Positions 7,286 to 16,544 of a stretch of 41,472 nt of DNA are shown one piece after another. The stretch spans positions 1 through 41,472 of the forward strand of contig CAIYEN010000036.1 of NCBI GenBank assembly GCA_903925205.1. Reading direction: 5' to 3'. The position numbers and the translations under genes are program-made. The stretch is from an uncultured Opitutia bacterium. GTDB taxonomy: Bacteria; Verrucomicrobiota; Verrucomicrobiia; Opitutales; UBA953. Position 1 is the first letter of the stretch; the number at the start of each line of letters is the position of its first letter. The notes beneath the pieces are model-generated. The model had not been told where the DNA came from. It searched no databases and was given only the letters and a program-made list of their open reading frames with translations.

Positions 7286-8126
7286 CTTTCAGGAGACCGC
7301 CGCTTCGATCGGCTGCATCATCGGGAACCTGCACGAGGACGATCGCATCCATCGTTGCGCGACAGAAACACACCCGCGGAAGAAGAACGGCGCCTATCGC
7401 AGCGACGGAATCAGGGGCTGGATACGGAACTGGGAGACGTTCGAACTGGCGACGTGGCACGAGGAGCGCACTGAGCGCCGTGCCGTACCGCTCAAGCCTT
7501 TGCCCGACCTTGCCAAGCGCCGGGCCGAAGAGGCTGCAGCCGCTCGCTATGCCGCCGAAACAGCCCAGCACATGGTGAAGTCCGCCGCATGGGCGACACA
7601 CCCCTACCTCGTCCGCAAAGGCTTCCCCAAGGCCATAGGGCTCGTTCTGGAGGACATGCTGCTGGTGCCTGGCAGGATCGACGGCGAGATCACGACACTG
7701 CAGAAGATCTATGAAGACGGGCGCAAGCTGTCGCTTACCGGCGGGCGCATGAGCGGCGCGTCCTTTTCGATCGGAGATGGCCCCGTGGAGATCCTCTGCG
7801 AGGGTTATGCGACTGGCCTGTCGATCAAGGCCGCGCTGACCGGCATCTGTGTGCGCGCCAGGGTGACGTGCTGCTTTTCGGCGGCCAACGTGGCCGAGGT
7901 CGCCAGCAAGCGGCGCCGCGCGATGATCTTCACCGACAACGACAAGCCGATCTCGCAGTTCGCAGGTTTGGGCACGGGCGAGTATTTCGCGCGCCGCACG
8001 GGACTGCTTTGGACAATGCCGCCGCAGGTGGGCACGGATGCCAACGACCTTCACTTGTCGTCAGGCTTGCCCGCTCTGCAGGGCCTACTCCTCGACCTCA
8101 TGCAAAGGAGACAATGCGCCGCTTGA
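7275..8126 (+). CDS. TOPRIM-domain primase-like protein
   Basis: VEILCEGYATGLSIKAAL...RRAMIFTDND TOPRIM signature. Confidence 0.85.
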   Translation: MPHSFQETAASIGCIIGNLHEDDRIHRCATETHPRKKNGAYRSDGIRGWIRNWETFELATWHEERTERRAVPLKPLPDLAKRRAEEAAAARYAAETAQHMVKSAAWATHPYLVRKGFPKAIGLVLEDMLLVPGRIDGEITTLQKIYEDGRKLSLTGGRMSGASFSIGDGPVEILCEGYATGLSIKAALTGICVRARVTCCFSAANVAEVASKRRRAMIFTDNDKPISQFAGLGTGEYFARRTGLLWTMPPQVGTDANDLHLSSGLPALQGLLLDLMQRRQCAA

Positions 8127-8213
8127 TCGTCAATCAGCCCGGTGTGCTGCGCCGGAATATAGCCCCTCAATCAGGTGTCATCACGGGAACATGACCGTGA
8201 GCATCGCCGGGGA

Positions 8214-8477
8214 ATGAGCAGCAACGCACAGGACGACGGGAAATCCGTCACGTCTGGGCGGCGGGATCGCTACCGCCGCTTGGGCCGCCGTTGGAATGAA
8301 GACTGGGAGAGCGGGGATCGGCCAACCCACCCGCACGCTGTTAGACCAGCATATCCCTATAGCGATGCGTCAAAAGCGACGGGCGGCTCGGGCCAGCATG
8401 TCGAAACGCACTTCGTCCCCGCAAGGGCGAAGTGCGTCTTCGCTCTGGACTCTCAAACCAGCATAACTGGTTGTTAA
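8214..8477 (+). CDS. low-confidence hypothetical ORF
   Basis: Open frame only; contains a strong hairpin at 8406-8437. Confidence 0.2.
   Translation: MSSNAQDDGKSVTSGRRDRYRRLGRRWNEDWESGDRPTHPHAVRPAYPYSDASKATGGSGQHVETHFVPARAKCVFALDSQTSITGC
8406..8437. terminator. hairpin, possible terminator or RNA regulatory stem
   Basis: acgcacttcg/cgaagtgcgt 10-bp perfect stem with inner ccc/ggg and GCAA loop; no clear U tract. Confidence 0.35.
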
Positions 8478-8493
8478 AGGTTAGGGATTAAAC

Positions 8494-8766
8494 ATGAGGC
8501 TGAACAACTGGAGTTCGATTGATGATGTGGTCCTACGGGAGGCGCACTTGAACGGCAGACCCTGGACACCAGACCACACCGCCACGCTGACCCGCATGGC
8601 CGGCTCCGGGGCTTCCGATCTCGAGATCGCGCGCCACATGGACAGGGGCGTCAAGCTGATCGGCCGGAAGAGGCGGGACCTCGGCATCGAGCGCGGCGTC
8701 AGTCCGGCGCTCGCGGCAATGCTGGCCCGGATGAGTGGGCGCAAGCGCAGACTGGGGAGGGTGTGA
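8494..8766 (+). CDS. HTH/SANT-like hypothetical protein
   Basis: WTPDHTATLTRMAGSGASDLEIARHMDRGVKLIGRKRRDLGI. Confidence 0.6.
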   Translation: MRLNNWSSIDDVVLREAHLNGRPWTPDHTATLTRMAGSGASDLEIARHMDRGVKLIGRKRRDLGIERGVSPALAAMLARMSGRKRRLGRV

Positions 8767-9089
8767 TGACCGCTGATGTCAGAGGCGGAGCAGGCGGGCG
8801 AAAGATGCCCATTGGAAAGCGCTTCCAGAAGGGCCAGAGCGGCAATCCTGGGGGGCGCCCAGCGGTTTCTGGGCCACTGAAGGAGCTAGCCAAGGCCCAC
8901 ACGGACGAGGCTCTGGCGACGCTCGTAGCGGCCCTGGCGGCGGACGAGAACAACGTTCGCGTCATGGCAGCCAATTCCTTGCTGGACCGCGGCTGGGGCA
9001 GGCCAACCCAGCACCACGAACTGGACGCGGGCGACGAGCTGGTCCGGCGCATGGGCGAAGCCGCGAAGAGGCTGAAGGATGGCGGCTGA
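8763..9089 (+). CDS. DUF5681 protein, probable small terminase-like
   Basis: FQKGQSGNPGGRPAVSGPLKELAKAHTDEAL; precedes large terminase. Confidence 0.75.
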   Translation: MMTADVRGGAGGRKMPIGKRFQKGQSGNPGGRPAVSGPLKELAKAHTDEALATLVAALAADENNVRVMAANSLLDRGWGRPTQHHELDAGDELVRRMGEAAKRLKDGG

Positions 9090-9534
9090 GCGCCTGCAAC
9101 TGCGGATGGTGTCGTTGAGCGAGGCAAATGATTTTGTGCGCGTCTTGCATCGCCATCATCGGCCGGTGGTGGGTCACAAGTTCAGCCTTGGCGCGGTGCT
9201 GGATGAGACGCTTGTAGGCGTGGTGATCGTGGGTCGCCCGGTGTCGAGGGTGCGCGACGACGGCAATACCTTGGAAGTGACGAGGCTCTGCACGGACGGG
9301 ACGCGCAACGCATGCTCGTTCCTCTACGGGGCAGCGGCTCGAGCATGTTTTGCGCTGGGCTATCGCCGGATCGGGACGTACCTGCTGGCAAGCGAGAACG
9401 GCGCGAGCGTCCTTGCCGCTGGTTGGCGCTGCCTTGGCGAGCGTGGCGGCGGTTCGTGGCATGCGCCATCGCGCCCACGCAAAGACAGCCATCCCCTCGA
9501 GAGGAAGCAACTGTTCGAATTGGAGACCGCTTGA
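9079..9534 (+). CDS. XF1762-family / GNAT-like acetyltransferase
   Basis: LSEANDFVRVLHRHHRPVVGHKFSLGAV...VVIVGRPVSR...LEVTRLCTDGTRNACSFLYGAAARA. Confidence 0.75.
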   Translation: MAAERLQLRMVSLSEANDFVRVLHRHHRPVVGHKFSLGAVLDETLVGVVIVGRPVSRVRDDGNTLEVTRLCTDGTRNACSFLYGAAARACFALGYRRIGTYLLASENGASVLAAGWRCLGERGGGSWHAPSRPRKDSHPLERKQLFELETA

Positions 9535-11057
9535 CGCAGGCTGAACGCCGCGACCCCGAAGGCGACCTGATCGAAGTCATCGCCGGGTTCCGCCACAATC
9601 CGCTGGGCTTCGTGCGCTACGCCTTCCCCTGGGGTGAGCCGGGAACGGAACTTGCGGACGAGACGGGCCCGCGGCCGTGGCAGATCGAGACGCTGAACAT
9701 CATCGCGGAGGCCCTGTCGGCGGACGACATAGAGGGCGCGCTGCGCATCGCCACGGCATCGGGCCACGGCATCGGCAAGTCGGCGCTCGTGTCCTGGGTA
9801 ATCCTCTGGGGCCTGGCGACGGCGCCGCTGACGAAGGTCGTGATCACGGCGAACACCGGGGACCAGCTCCGCACCAAGACATGGCCGGAGGTGTCGAAGT
9901 GGTTCAACCTGCTGATCTGCCGGCACTGGTTCAAGTTCGAGGCGACGTCGATTGCGCGGCGCAACAGCAGCGGCTCGAAGGAATGGCGCTGCGACGCCGC
10001 GACATGGTCGGAGAACAATACGGCGGCCTTCGCGGGCCTGCACAACAAGGGCCGGCGCATCATCCTGCTGTTCGACGAGGCTTCCCAGATCGCCGACAAG
10101 GTCTGGGAAGTCGCCGAGGGCGCGCTGACCGACGAGGACACCGAGATCCTGTGGCTCGTCTTCGGCAACCCGACCGAGAACACCGGGCGGTTCCGCGAGT
10201 GCTTTGCCGGCGGCCGGTTCGCCCATCGATGGAGCCCGCGCCAGATCGACAGCCGTGAGGTGCCCGGCACGAACAAGGGCGAGATCGACAAATGGATTGC
10301 CGACTATGGCGAGGACAGCGACTTCGTCCGCGTCCGCGTGAAAGGGCAATTTCCTCGAGGAGGCAGCATGCAGTTCATCGACGGCGACCTGGTGGACGAG
10401 GCCGCCAACCGGGAGGCGGTATCGCACCTGCGGCAACCGCTCGTGATGGGGGTCGACGTCGCGCGCTTCGGCGATGACCAACAGGTGATCGTGTTCCGCC
10501 GCGGCCTCGACGCCCGAACGATCCCTACGCTGAAGTTCCGGGGCCTCGACCTCGTCAGCCTTTCCGGCAAGGTCGCGGAGCAGGCCATGCTTCACGGCGC
10601 GGTGGGCGTGTTCATCGACGAGGGCGGCATGGGCGCGGGCGTGGTCGACATGGTCCGCAAGATGCTGCCCGGCCGGCTGGTGATCGGCGTCAACTTCGGC
10701 GGCAAGGCTGACCGCTACACGATGGGCGGCGACCTCCCGCTGGTGGCCGACAAGGCTGCCGAGATGTGGGCCGGGATGCGCCTGTGGCTCAAGACCGGGG
10801 CGATTGAGAAGGACCCCGAGCTGAAGGCCGAGTTGACCGGCCGGCAGTACGGCTTCGACACCCACAACGCGATCCGCCTCGAGCGCAAGGAGGACATGAA
10901 GAAGCGCGGCCTGTCCTCGCCCGACGTGGCCGACGGCCTGGCGCTCACCTTCGCCTATCCGGTCGCCGACCAGCCGGCCGACACGCGCTTCGACGTGCAG
11001 GGGATCGCCGCCGCCCCGGTGCTGCAATCCGACTACGATCCCCACGCCGATCTATAG
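9531..11057 (+). CDS. terL: terminase large subunit (TTG start overlapping upstream stop)
   Basis: ATASGHGIGKSALVSW Walker A-like, IILLFDEAS Walker B, nuclease-domain motif VMGVDVARFGDD. Confidence 0.92.
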   Translation: MTQAERRDPEGDLIEVIAGFRHNPLGFVRYAFPWGEPGTELADETGPRPWQIETLNIIAEALSADDIEGALRIATASGHGIGKSALVSWVILWGLATAPLTKVVITANTGDQLRTKTWPEVSKWFNLLICRHWFKFEATSIARRNSSGSKEWRCDAATWSENNTAAFAGLHNKGRRIILLFDEASQIADKVWEVAEGALTDEDTEILWLVFGNPTENTGRFRECFAGGRFAHRWSPRQIDSREVPGTNKGEIDKWIADYGEDSDFVRVRVKGQFPRGGSMQFIDGDLVDEAANREAVSHLRQPLVMGVDVARFGDDQQVIVFRRGLDARTIPTLKFRGLDLVSLSGKVAEQAMLHGAVGVFIDEGGMGAGVVDMVRKMLPGRLVIGVNFGGKADRYTMGGDLPLVADKAAEMWAGMRLWLKTGAIEKDPELKAELTGRQYGFDTHNAIRLERKEDMKKRGLSSPDVADGLALTFAYPVADQPADTRFDVQGIAAAPVLQSDYDPHADL

Positions 11058-11124
11058 GTTGTGCTTGATTTTGAAAAACCCCCTCAGGAAGGTGTAACTC
11101 TGACTCCCTCGTGAGGTTCAGCCC

Positions 11125-11358
11125 TTGGGTTTATTCTCCATGATGTCGCAGGCCACTGGAGTGGGCCAGCCTCAGCCTCTTCCTCCGATGCCCGAACCCG
11201 TGCCGCAGATGGCCGACGAGTCGGTCAAGCGCGCGCGGGACGAGCAGAAGAAGCGCGCCGCCGCGATGTCCGGTTATGCCTCCACGATCACGACAGGCGG
11301 GCAGGGCGTTGTAGGGCCCGCCAGCACGACGGCCGGTAAACAGCTGTTGGGCGCCTGA
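11125..11358 (+). CDS. hypothetical protein, 77 aa (TTG or internal ATG start)
   Basis: ORF immediately upstream of portal with ATG overlap. Confidence 0.5.
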   Translation: MGLFSMMSQATGVGQPQPLPPMPEPVPQMADESVKRARDEQKKRAAAMSGYASTITTGGQGVVGPASTTAGKQLLGA

Positions 11359-13031
11359 TGGCTCGTGACGTCGCCCTCCGGACCCACCTCGACGACCGCA
11401 TCAACGTCCTGCGGCGGCAGCGTTCAAGCTGGGAAGGCGGCTGGCGTGACCTCTCGCGCTACGTGAACCCGCGCCGCGGCCGGTTCTTCTCGTCACCGAA
11501 CTCGAACCAGGGCGGCGTGCAGAAGAACGGCGCCATCCTCGATCCGACGGCGCTTTTCTCGCTCCGCACCCTCGTCGCCGGCCTGATGTCGGGCATCACC
11601 TCGCCGGCCCGTCCGTGGTTCCGGCTGACCGTGGCCGATCGGCAGGTTGCCCAGCTCGCGCCGGTCAAGGCGTGGTTCGACGACTCGGCCGAGCGGATGC
11701 GCATGGTGTTCAACGCCGGCAACCTCTACTCGGCATTGCCGCTGATCTACGAGGAGCTGGGTCAGTTCGGCACCGGCTGCGCAATCCTCGAGTTCGACCG
11801 CGAGGACGTGATCCGGCTCTACACGCTCACCACGGGCGAATATTACCTCGGGCTGGACTGGCGCGGCCGGGTCGACACGCTCGCGCGCCGGTTCATGTAC
11901 ACGTACCGCCAGATCGAGCAGCGCTGGCCGGACCACGGGATCGCCGAGATCACGACCAAGGCGAAGAGCGCCGAGGCCGACAACGAGATCGCGATCATGC
12001 ACATGATCGAGCCGAACCCGAAGGTCGAGAAGGGCCGGATGGACTATGCCGGCAAGGCGTTCCGCTCGGTCTACTGGCGCGAGGGCAGCGGCCAGGCCGA
12101 GGGCGAGTTCATCCACCGCGCGGGCTACGCCCGCTTCCCGGTCCTGGCGCCGCGCTGGAAGCCGATCGAGAACGAGGCCTACAGCCAGGGTCCCGGCCAC
12201 GACTCCCTGCCGGACGTGAAATCTCTGCAGATCCTTGCCAAGCGCGAACACAACGCCGTCGACAAGCACGTCAACCCGCCGATGGGCGCTCACATCAGCC
12301 TGCGCGGCTCGGCCTCTTCGGTCCTGCCCGGCGCCATCAACTACTTCACGACGCAGGAAAAGGGCGCCGGCATGTGGCCGCTCTACCAGACCGCTCCCGG
12401 CGCGATCGCCGAGGTCGAGCGGCTGGTGATGCGGACCCGTGAAAGCGTGAAGTCCGCCTTCTTCGCCGACCTGTTCCTGATGTTCGACCAGATGGAGGGC
12501 GTGCAGCCGCGCAACCAGCTCGAGATCAGCACCCGGCGCGAAGAGAAGATGCAGATGCTGGGGCCCGTGCTGGAAAACCTGCACGACGATCTCCTGCAGC
12601 CGCTGGTCCAGCAGACCTTCGACATCATGTTCGAGAACCGCCTGCTCGCCGAACCGCCGGAGGAGCTGCAGGGCTACCCGCTGGATGTCGAGCTGATCTC
12701 CATCCTGGCGCAGGCGCAGAAGGCGGCCGACCTCGGCTCCGTCGAGCGCCTATGGGCCATGGCGGGCAGCATCGCGGCAAGCCGGCCCGACGTGCTGGAC
12801 AAGCTCAACCCCGACGAGACGATGGACGTCTACGCCGACAAGCTCGGCGCTCCCTCGGCAATCGTGGTCAGCGACGACCAGGTGGCGAAGGTCCGCGCGG
12901 CCCGAGCGCAGCAGGCACAGCAGGCGCAGGCGGCGGCGGCTGCCACGACGGCGGCCGACGGAGCCAAGACCCTCAGCGAGACGGACGTCGGCGGCGGGCG
13001 CAACGCCCTGCAAGGCATCTTGGGGCTCTGA
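11358..13031 (+). CDS. head-to-tail connector / portal protein
   Basis: Typical podovirus connector: WRDLSRYVNPRRGRF, SGITSPARPWFRL, EMEGVQPRNQLEISTRREEKM. Confidence 0.92.
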   Translation: MARDVALRTHLDDRINVLRRQRSSWEGGWRDLSRYVNPRRGRFFSSPNSNQGGVQKNGAILDPTALFSLRTLVAGLMSGITSPARPWFRLTVADRQVAQLAPVKAWFDDSAERMRMVFNAGNLYSALPLIYEELGQFGTGCAILEFDREDVIRLYTLTTGEYYLGLDWRGRVDTLARRFMYTYRQIEQRWPDHGIAEITTKAKSAEADNEIAIMHMIEPNPKVEKGRMDYAGKAFRSVYWREGSGQAEGEFIHRAGYARFPVLAPRWKPIENEAYSQGPGHDSLPDVKSLQILAKREHNAVDKHVNPPMGAHISLRGSASSVLPGAINYFTTQEKGAGMWPLYQTAPGAIAEVERLVMRTRESVKSAFFADLFLMFDQMEGVQPRNQLEISTRREEKMQMLGPVLENLHDDLLQPLVQQTFDIMFENRLLAEPPEELQGYPLDVELISILAQAQKAADLGSVERLWAMAGSIAASRPDVLDKLNPDETMDVYADKLGAPSAIVVSDDQVAKVRAARAQQAQQAQAAAAATTAADGAKTLSETDVGGGRNALQGILGL

Positions 13032-13393
13032 TGGCACACGACATCAACGATGCCAAGCAAGTCCGCGACGCCGAGAAGCGCGAGAAGCTGCAGCTCGAGC
13101 AGGCAGCCGACGACGTGCGCGCGGTCATGGTGACGGAGCAGGGACGCCGCTTCGTCAACGGCCTGCTCGGGCTCTGCGACATCCGCGCAGACGGCTACGT
13201 GCCGGGCGGGCCCGAGGCGCAGCGGCACCAGGACTACATGGCGGGCCGCCGCAGCATCGGTATCGAGGTGCTGGGCCAGATCGAGCAGCACGCGCCGCAA
13301 CAGACCGAACTGATGACGGCCGAGGCGCGCGCCGCCGCGGCCGAGAAGCAACTGGCCGACGAGCTGGCCGCGCAGGAGCAGGATGATGGCTGA
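13031..13393 (+). CDS. Bbp19-like virion-associated protein
   Basis: MVTEQGRRFVNGLLGLCDIRADGYVPGGPEAQRHQDYMAGRRSIGIEVLGQIEQHAP. Confidence 0.7.
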   Translation: MAHDINDAKQVRDAEKREKLQLEQAADDVRAVMVTEQGRRFVNGLLGLCDIRADGYVPGGPEAQRHQDYMAGRRSIGIEVLGQIEQHAPQQTELMTAEARAAAAEKQLADELAAQEQDDG

Positions 13394-14024
13394 CGAGACC
13401 ACGACGACCACCGAGACCACGACCACGGAAACGACGGCGCCCGAGACCAAGGCGGCCGACACGACCACGACGACCGAAACCAAGGCCGCGGAAACCACGA
13501 CCGAGACGAAGCCGGCCGAGACCACGGAAACCAAGCCGACCACCGAGACCAAGGCCGACGCCCCGGCCGACTACACCGCGCTGAAGCTGCCCGAGGGCTA
13601 CAAGCCCGACGACCCGGTCTTCGCCGACGCGGTGAAGCTGTTCGAGGGCGAGAAGATCGCGCCGGACGTGGCGCAGAAGCTGATCGATTTCACGGTCGAG
13701 CGGGACAAGGCGATTGCCAAGGCGGTCAATGACCAGTCGGCAGCGCAGTGGACCAAGCAGACCGGCGAATGGCGGGCGAACGCCGAGAAGGAGTTCTCCG
13801 CCGACCAACTGGGCAACGCCAAGACGGCGCTCGCTCAGGTCTTCGACAAGGAGACCGTCGCCTACCTCGAAGGGCTGGGGTTCACGAACCACCCCGGCCT
13901 GATCCGGGGGATGGTGAAGGTCTCGCAGGCGATCAAGGACGACACGTTCGTCGGCGGCAATGCCGGCCGGGCCAACGGCGCGCTGGATCCCAAGTCCATG
14001 TACCCCAACACCCCGCACAACTAG
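13386..14024 (+). CDS. scaffolding-like protein with Thr/Glu-rich N-terminal tail
   Basis: Located just before capsid gene; acidic, KSMYPNTPHN tail. Confidence 0.65.
   Translation: MADETTTTTETTTTETTAPETKAADTTTTTETKAAETTTETKPAETTETKPTTETKADAPADYTALKLPEGYKPDDPVFADAVKLFEGEKIAPDVAQKLIDFTVERDKAIAKAVNDQSAAQWTKQTGEWRANAEKEFSADQLGNAKTALAQVFDKETVAYLEGLGFTNHPGLIRGMVKVSQAIKDDTFVGGNAGRANGALDPKSMYPNTPHN
13392..13560 (+). repeat. low-complexity ACC/GAG codon repeat (T/E/K/A-rich)
   Basis: DETTTTTETTTTETTAPETKAADTTTTTETKAAETTTETKPAETTETKPTTETK. Confidence 0.8.
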
Positions 14025-14036
14025 GAACCCTGACCA

Positions 14037-15056
14037 ATGGCAACGCTTTCCGTAACCAACCCGACCCTGGCCGACTGGGCCAAGGTCACCGACCCCGATG
14101 GCAACGTCGCGCAGGTGATCAATCTGCTGTCGCAGATGAACGAGATCACCGACGACATGGTGTGGGTCGAGGGCAATCTGCCCACCGGCCACCGCACCAG
14201 CGTCCGCACCACGCTCCCGACCGGCACCTGGCGCCGCTTCAACGAAGGCGTCGCGCCGACGAAGAGCACCAGCACGCAGATCACCGACGCCTGCGGCATG
14301 CTGGAGACCTACTCCGAGATCGACAAGGCGCTCGCCGACCTGAACGGCAACACGGCCGCCTACCGCCTCTCCGAGGATCGCGCCTTCATGGAAGGCCTGA
14401 CGCAGCAGTTTGCCGGCATGCTGATGTACGGCAACACCTCGACCAACCCCGAGCGCATCATGGGGTTCGCGCCGCGCTACAACACGACCTCGACGGCAAC
14501 GTCGCAGACCGCCAACAACTTCATCAGCGGCGGCGGCTCGGGTTCCGACAACACGTCGATCTGGCTGGTCGGCTGGGGCGACCTCACCGTCCACGGCATC
14601 TTCCCGAAGGGCAGCAAGGCCGGCCTGTCGATGCGCGACCTCGGCGAGCAGACGATCCTCGACGCGATCGGCACCCGTTACCAGGGCTATCGCACCCACT
14701 ACAAGTGGGACTGCGGCCTGACCGTGCGCGATTGGCGATACGTCGTCCGCATCGGCAACATCGACGTTTCGGATCTCGCGGGCTCGACCCCGGCCGACCT
14801 CGTCAAGCTGATGATGCGCGCGATCAACAAGATCCCGAACATCAAGATGTGCCGCCCGGCCTTCTACATGAACCGGACGACGAAGCAGTGGCTCGACATC
14901 CAGCGCAACCTCGGCGCCTCGGTCGCTGCCACGACCAACAACACCAACATCCGCCGCACGCTCGACGAGAGCGACGGCCGCTTCTTCGACTCGTTCGGCG
15001 GCATTCCGATCCGGAAGGTCGACCAGATCACCCTCGCCGAAGCGACCGTGTCGTAA
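14037..15056 (+). CDS. major capsid protein (Bbp17-like)
   Basis: Position and sequence: DWAKVTDPDGNVAQVINLLSQMNEITDDMVWVEGNLPTGHRTSVRTTLP...YRTHYKWDCGLTVRDWRYVVRIGNIDVSDL. Confidence 0.88.
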   Translation: MATLSVTNPTLADWAKVTDPDGNVAQVINLLSQMNEITDDMVWVEGNLPTGHRTSVRTTLPTGTWRRFNEGVAPTKSTSTQITDACGMLETYSEIDKALADLNGNTAAYRLSEDRAFMEGLTQQFAGMLMYGNTSTNPERIMGFAPRYNTTSTATSQTANNFISGGGSGSDNTSIWLVGWGDLTVHGIFPKGSKAGLSMRDLGEQTILDAIGTRYQGYRTHYKWDCGLTVRDWRYVVRIGNIDVSDLAGSTPADLVKLMMRAINKIPNIKMCRPAFYMNRTTKQWLDIQRNLGASVAATTNNTNIRRTLDESDGRFFDSFGGIPIRKVDQITLAEATVS

Positions 15057-15084
15057 ACGGCAGCCCAGGAAAGGAAACCACACC

Positions 15085-15513
15085 ATGATGTACGACAAGC
15101 ACCTCACCTTCGGCACCGACCAGGCAGTCACCGCGACCGCCGCGTCGACCGACATCGTCGACCTCGGCGTTGTCCGCGACATCGGCAACGGCGAGCCGTT
15201 GGAACTGGTGGTCCTCTGCACGGAAGCGGCGACCGCCGCCGGCGCTGCAACGGTCACCTTCACCTTCGAAACCGACGACAACAGCGGCTTCTCGTCGGCC
15301 GCAACCCTCGCCGCCACGACCGCGATCGGCAAGGCGTCGCTGACCGCCGGCACGGAAGTGCTGCGCGTGAAGGTGCCGCTCGGCGTCGAGCGCTACCTGC
15401 GCATGAACTACACGGTGGCGACCGGCCCGCTCACGGCCGGCAAGTTCACCGCGTTCCTGGCCGAGGAGCGTCAGGCGAACACGGCCTACGCCTCCGGCTT
15501 CACCGTCAGCTAA
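15085..15513 (+). CDS. Bbp16-like capsid cement protein
   Basis: MMYDKHLTFGTDQAVTATAASTDIVDLG...RYLRMNYTVATGPLTAGKFTAFL. Confidence 0.8.
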   Translation: MMYDKHLTFGTDQAVTATAASTDIVDLGVVRDIGNGEPLELVVLCTEAATAAGAATVTFTFETDDNSGFSSAATLAATTAIGKASLTAGTEVLRVKVPLGVERYLRMNYTVATGPLTAGKFTAFLAEERQANTAYASGFTVS

Positions 15514-15527
15514 CCGGAGACTGATCC

Positions 15528-15791
15528 ATGGCCAAGGCCGACACCGAAACCAAGCCGCGCGCGTACATCGTCGTCGACAATCCCTTCTACGACGGCGTGC
15601 AGCTTCATCCCGTGGGCGAGCGCGTTCTCTGGGCCGGTCCGCCCAGCAACTCGCTCGTGCCCTACGAGAACCGCAACAGCCGCCCCAGCACCACCGAGGC
15701 CCCGATCTTCGGTGATCCGCTGGGAGGCCGTGGCGATAAGGCTCCGGTGAAGGCCGCGGACCCCGGCCAGCCCGTCGTGCTGGTCCAGTAA
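15528..15791 (+). CDS. hypothetical virion-module protein
   Basis: ORF with RBS in structural operon. Confidence 0.6.
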   Translation: MAKADTETKPRAYIVVDNPFYDGVQLHPVGERVLWAGPPSNSLVPYENRNSRPSTTEAPIFGDPLGGRGDKAPVKAADPGQPVVLVQ

Positions 15792-15798
15792 CCCGCTA

Positions 15799-15842
15799 CG
15801 GGGCCGGTCCAGCGCCTTCCGAGGCGCGACGGATCGGCCCCG
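15799..15842 (+). terminator. GC-rich stem-loop between virion genes (possible terminator/processing site)
   Basis: cggggccggtcc / ggatcggccccg 12-bp stem (one G-U) with inner gcgcc/ggcgc stem; intergenic. Confidence 0.5.
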
Positions 15843-15864
15843 ACTTTCATCACAGGAGGCCACG

Positions 15865-16173
15865 ATGGCGAGCATGGAACTGAGCCCCGAGGATGCCCTC
15901 GAGCAGATGGCGCCCGAGCCCTATGTGCAGCGCTACGCCGTGAACGAGCTGCACATCAGCTCGGACGGCCTCGAAGCAATGGGCATGGTGGATCCGCTCA
16001 CACCGGGCGCTACGGTCCGCGTGAACGCCATCGCGACGGTCATGTCGTCGGCCCTCGACGAAGAAGGCGAGGGCGCCGGCCGCCTCTGCATCCAGATCGT
16101 CGACTTGGAACTGGAGCCGTGGGGCAAGCAGATCGACGCCGGCAAGCTCTATCCCACCATGAAGGATTCGTAA
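15865..16173 (+). CDS. capsid staple-like protein
   Basis: LELEPWGKQIDAGKLYPTMKDS; position after capsid genes. Confidence 0.55.
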   Translation: MASMELSPEDALEQMAPEPYVQRYAVNELHISSDGLEAMGMVDPLTPGATVRVNAIATVMSSALDEEGEGAGRLCIQIVDLELEPWGKQIDAGKLYPTMKDS

Positions 16174-16174
16174 G

Positions 16175-16540
16175 ATGGCACAGGACATCGCGTATCAGTC
16201 GGCGACGGGCCGCGGCAACGTACCCGTCTCCGAAACGCGCCCGCTCCCGGTCAAGATCATCGGCCTGACATCGGGTGCGCTCACCAAATCGACCGTGACC
16301 ATGTCGGGAGCGTCGGACGTACTCGTGGCGGCGGATGCCACCCGCGCGATCGTCATCGTCAGCAGCACCTCGGGCAATGCCAGCGCCGCGATCGACATCA
16401 CGGGCGGCACCTGCGCGCTCGATTCGGGCATCCCGATCGCCGGCGGCGACACGGTGCAGATCGTCGGCAGGGAGGCCCAGAGCGCCATGACGCAGATCGG
16501 CACCACCACGCAGAAGCTCACCGTCTACACGGGGGCGTAG
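16175..16540 (+). CDS. hypothetical virion-module protein
   Basis: 121-aa ORF with consistent codon use. Confidence 0.6.
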   Translation: MAQDIAYQSATGRGNVPVSETRPLPVKIIGLTSGALTKSTVTMSGASDVLVAADATRAIVIVSSTSGNASAAIDITGGTCALDSGIPIAGGDTVQIVGREAQSAMTQIGTTTQKLTVYTGA

Positions 16541-16544
16541 CCCC

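Noticed and set aside
11058-11124. cctc-gt-gagg mini-hairpin after terL as terminator
   Set aside because: Stem only 4 bp and no U tract; too weak to call.
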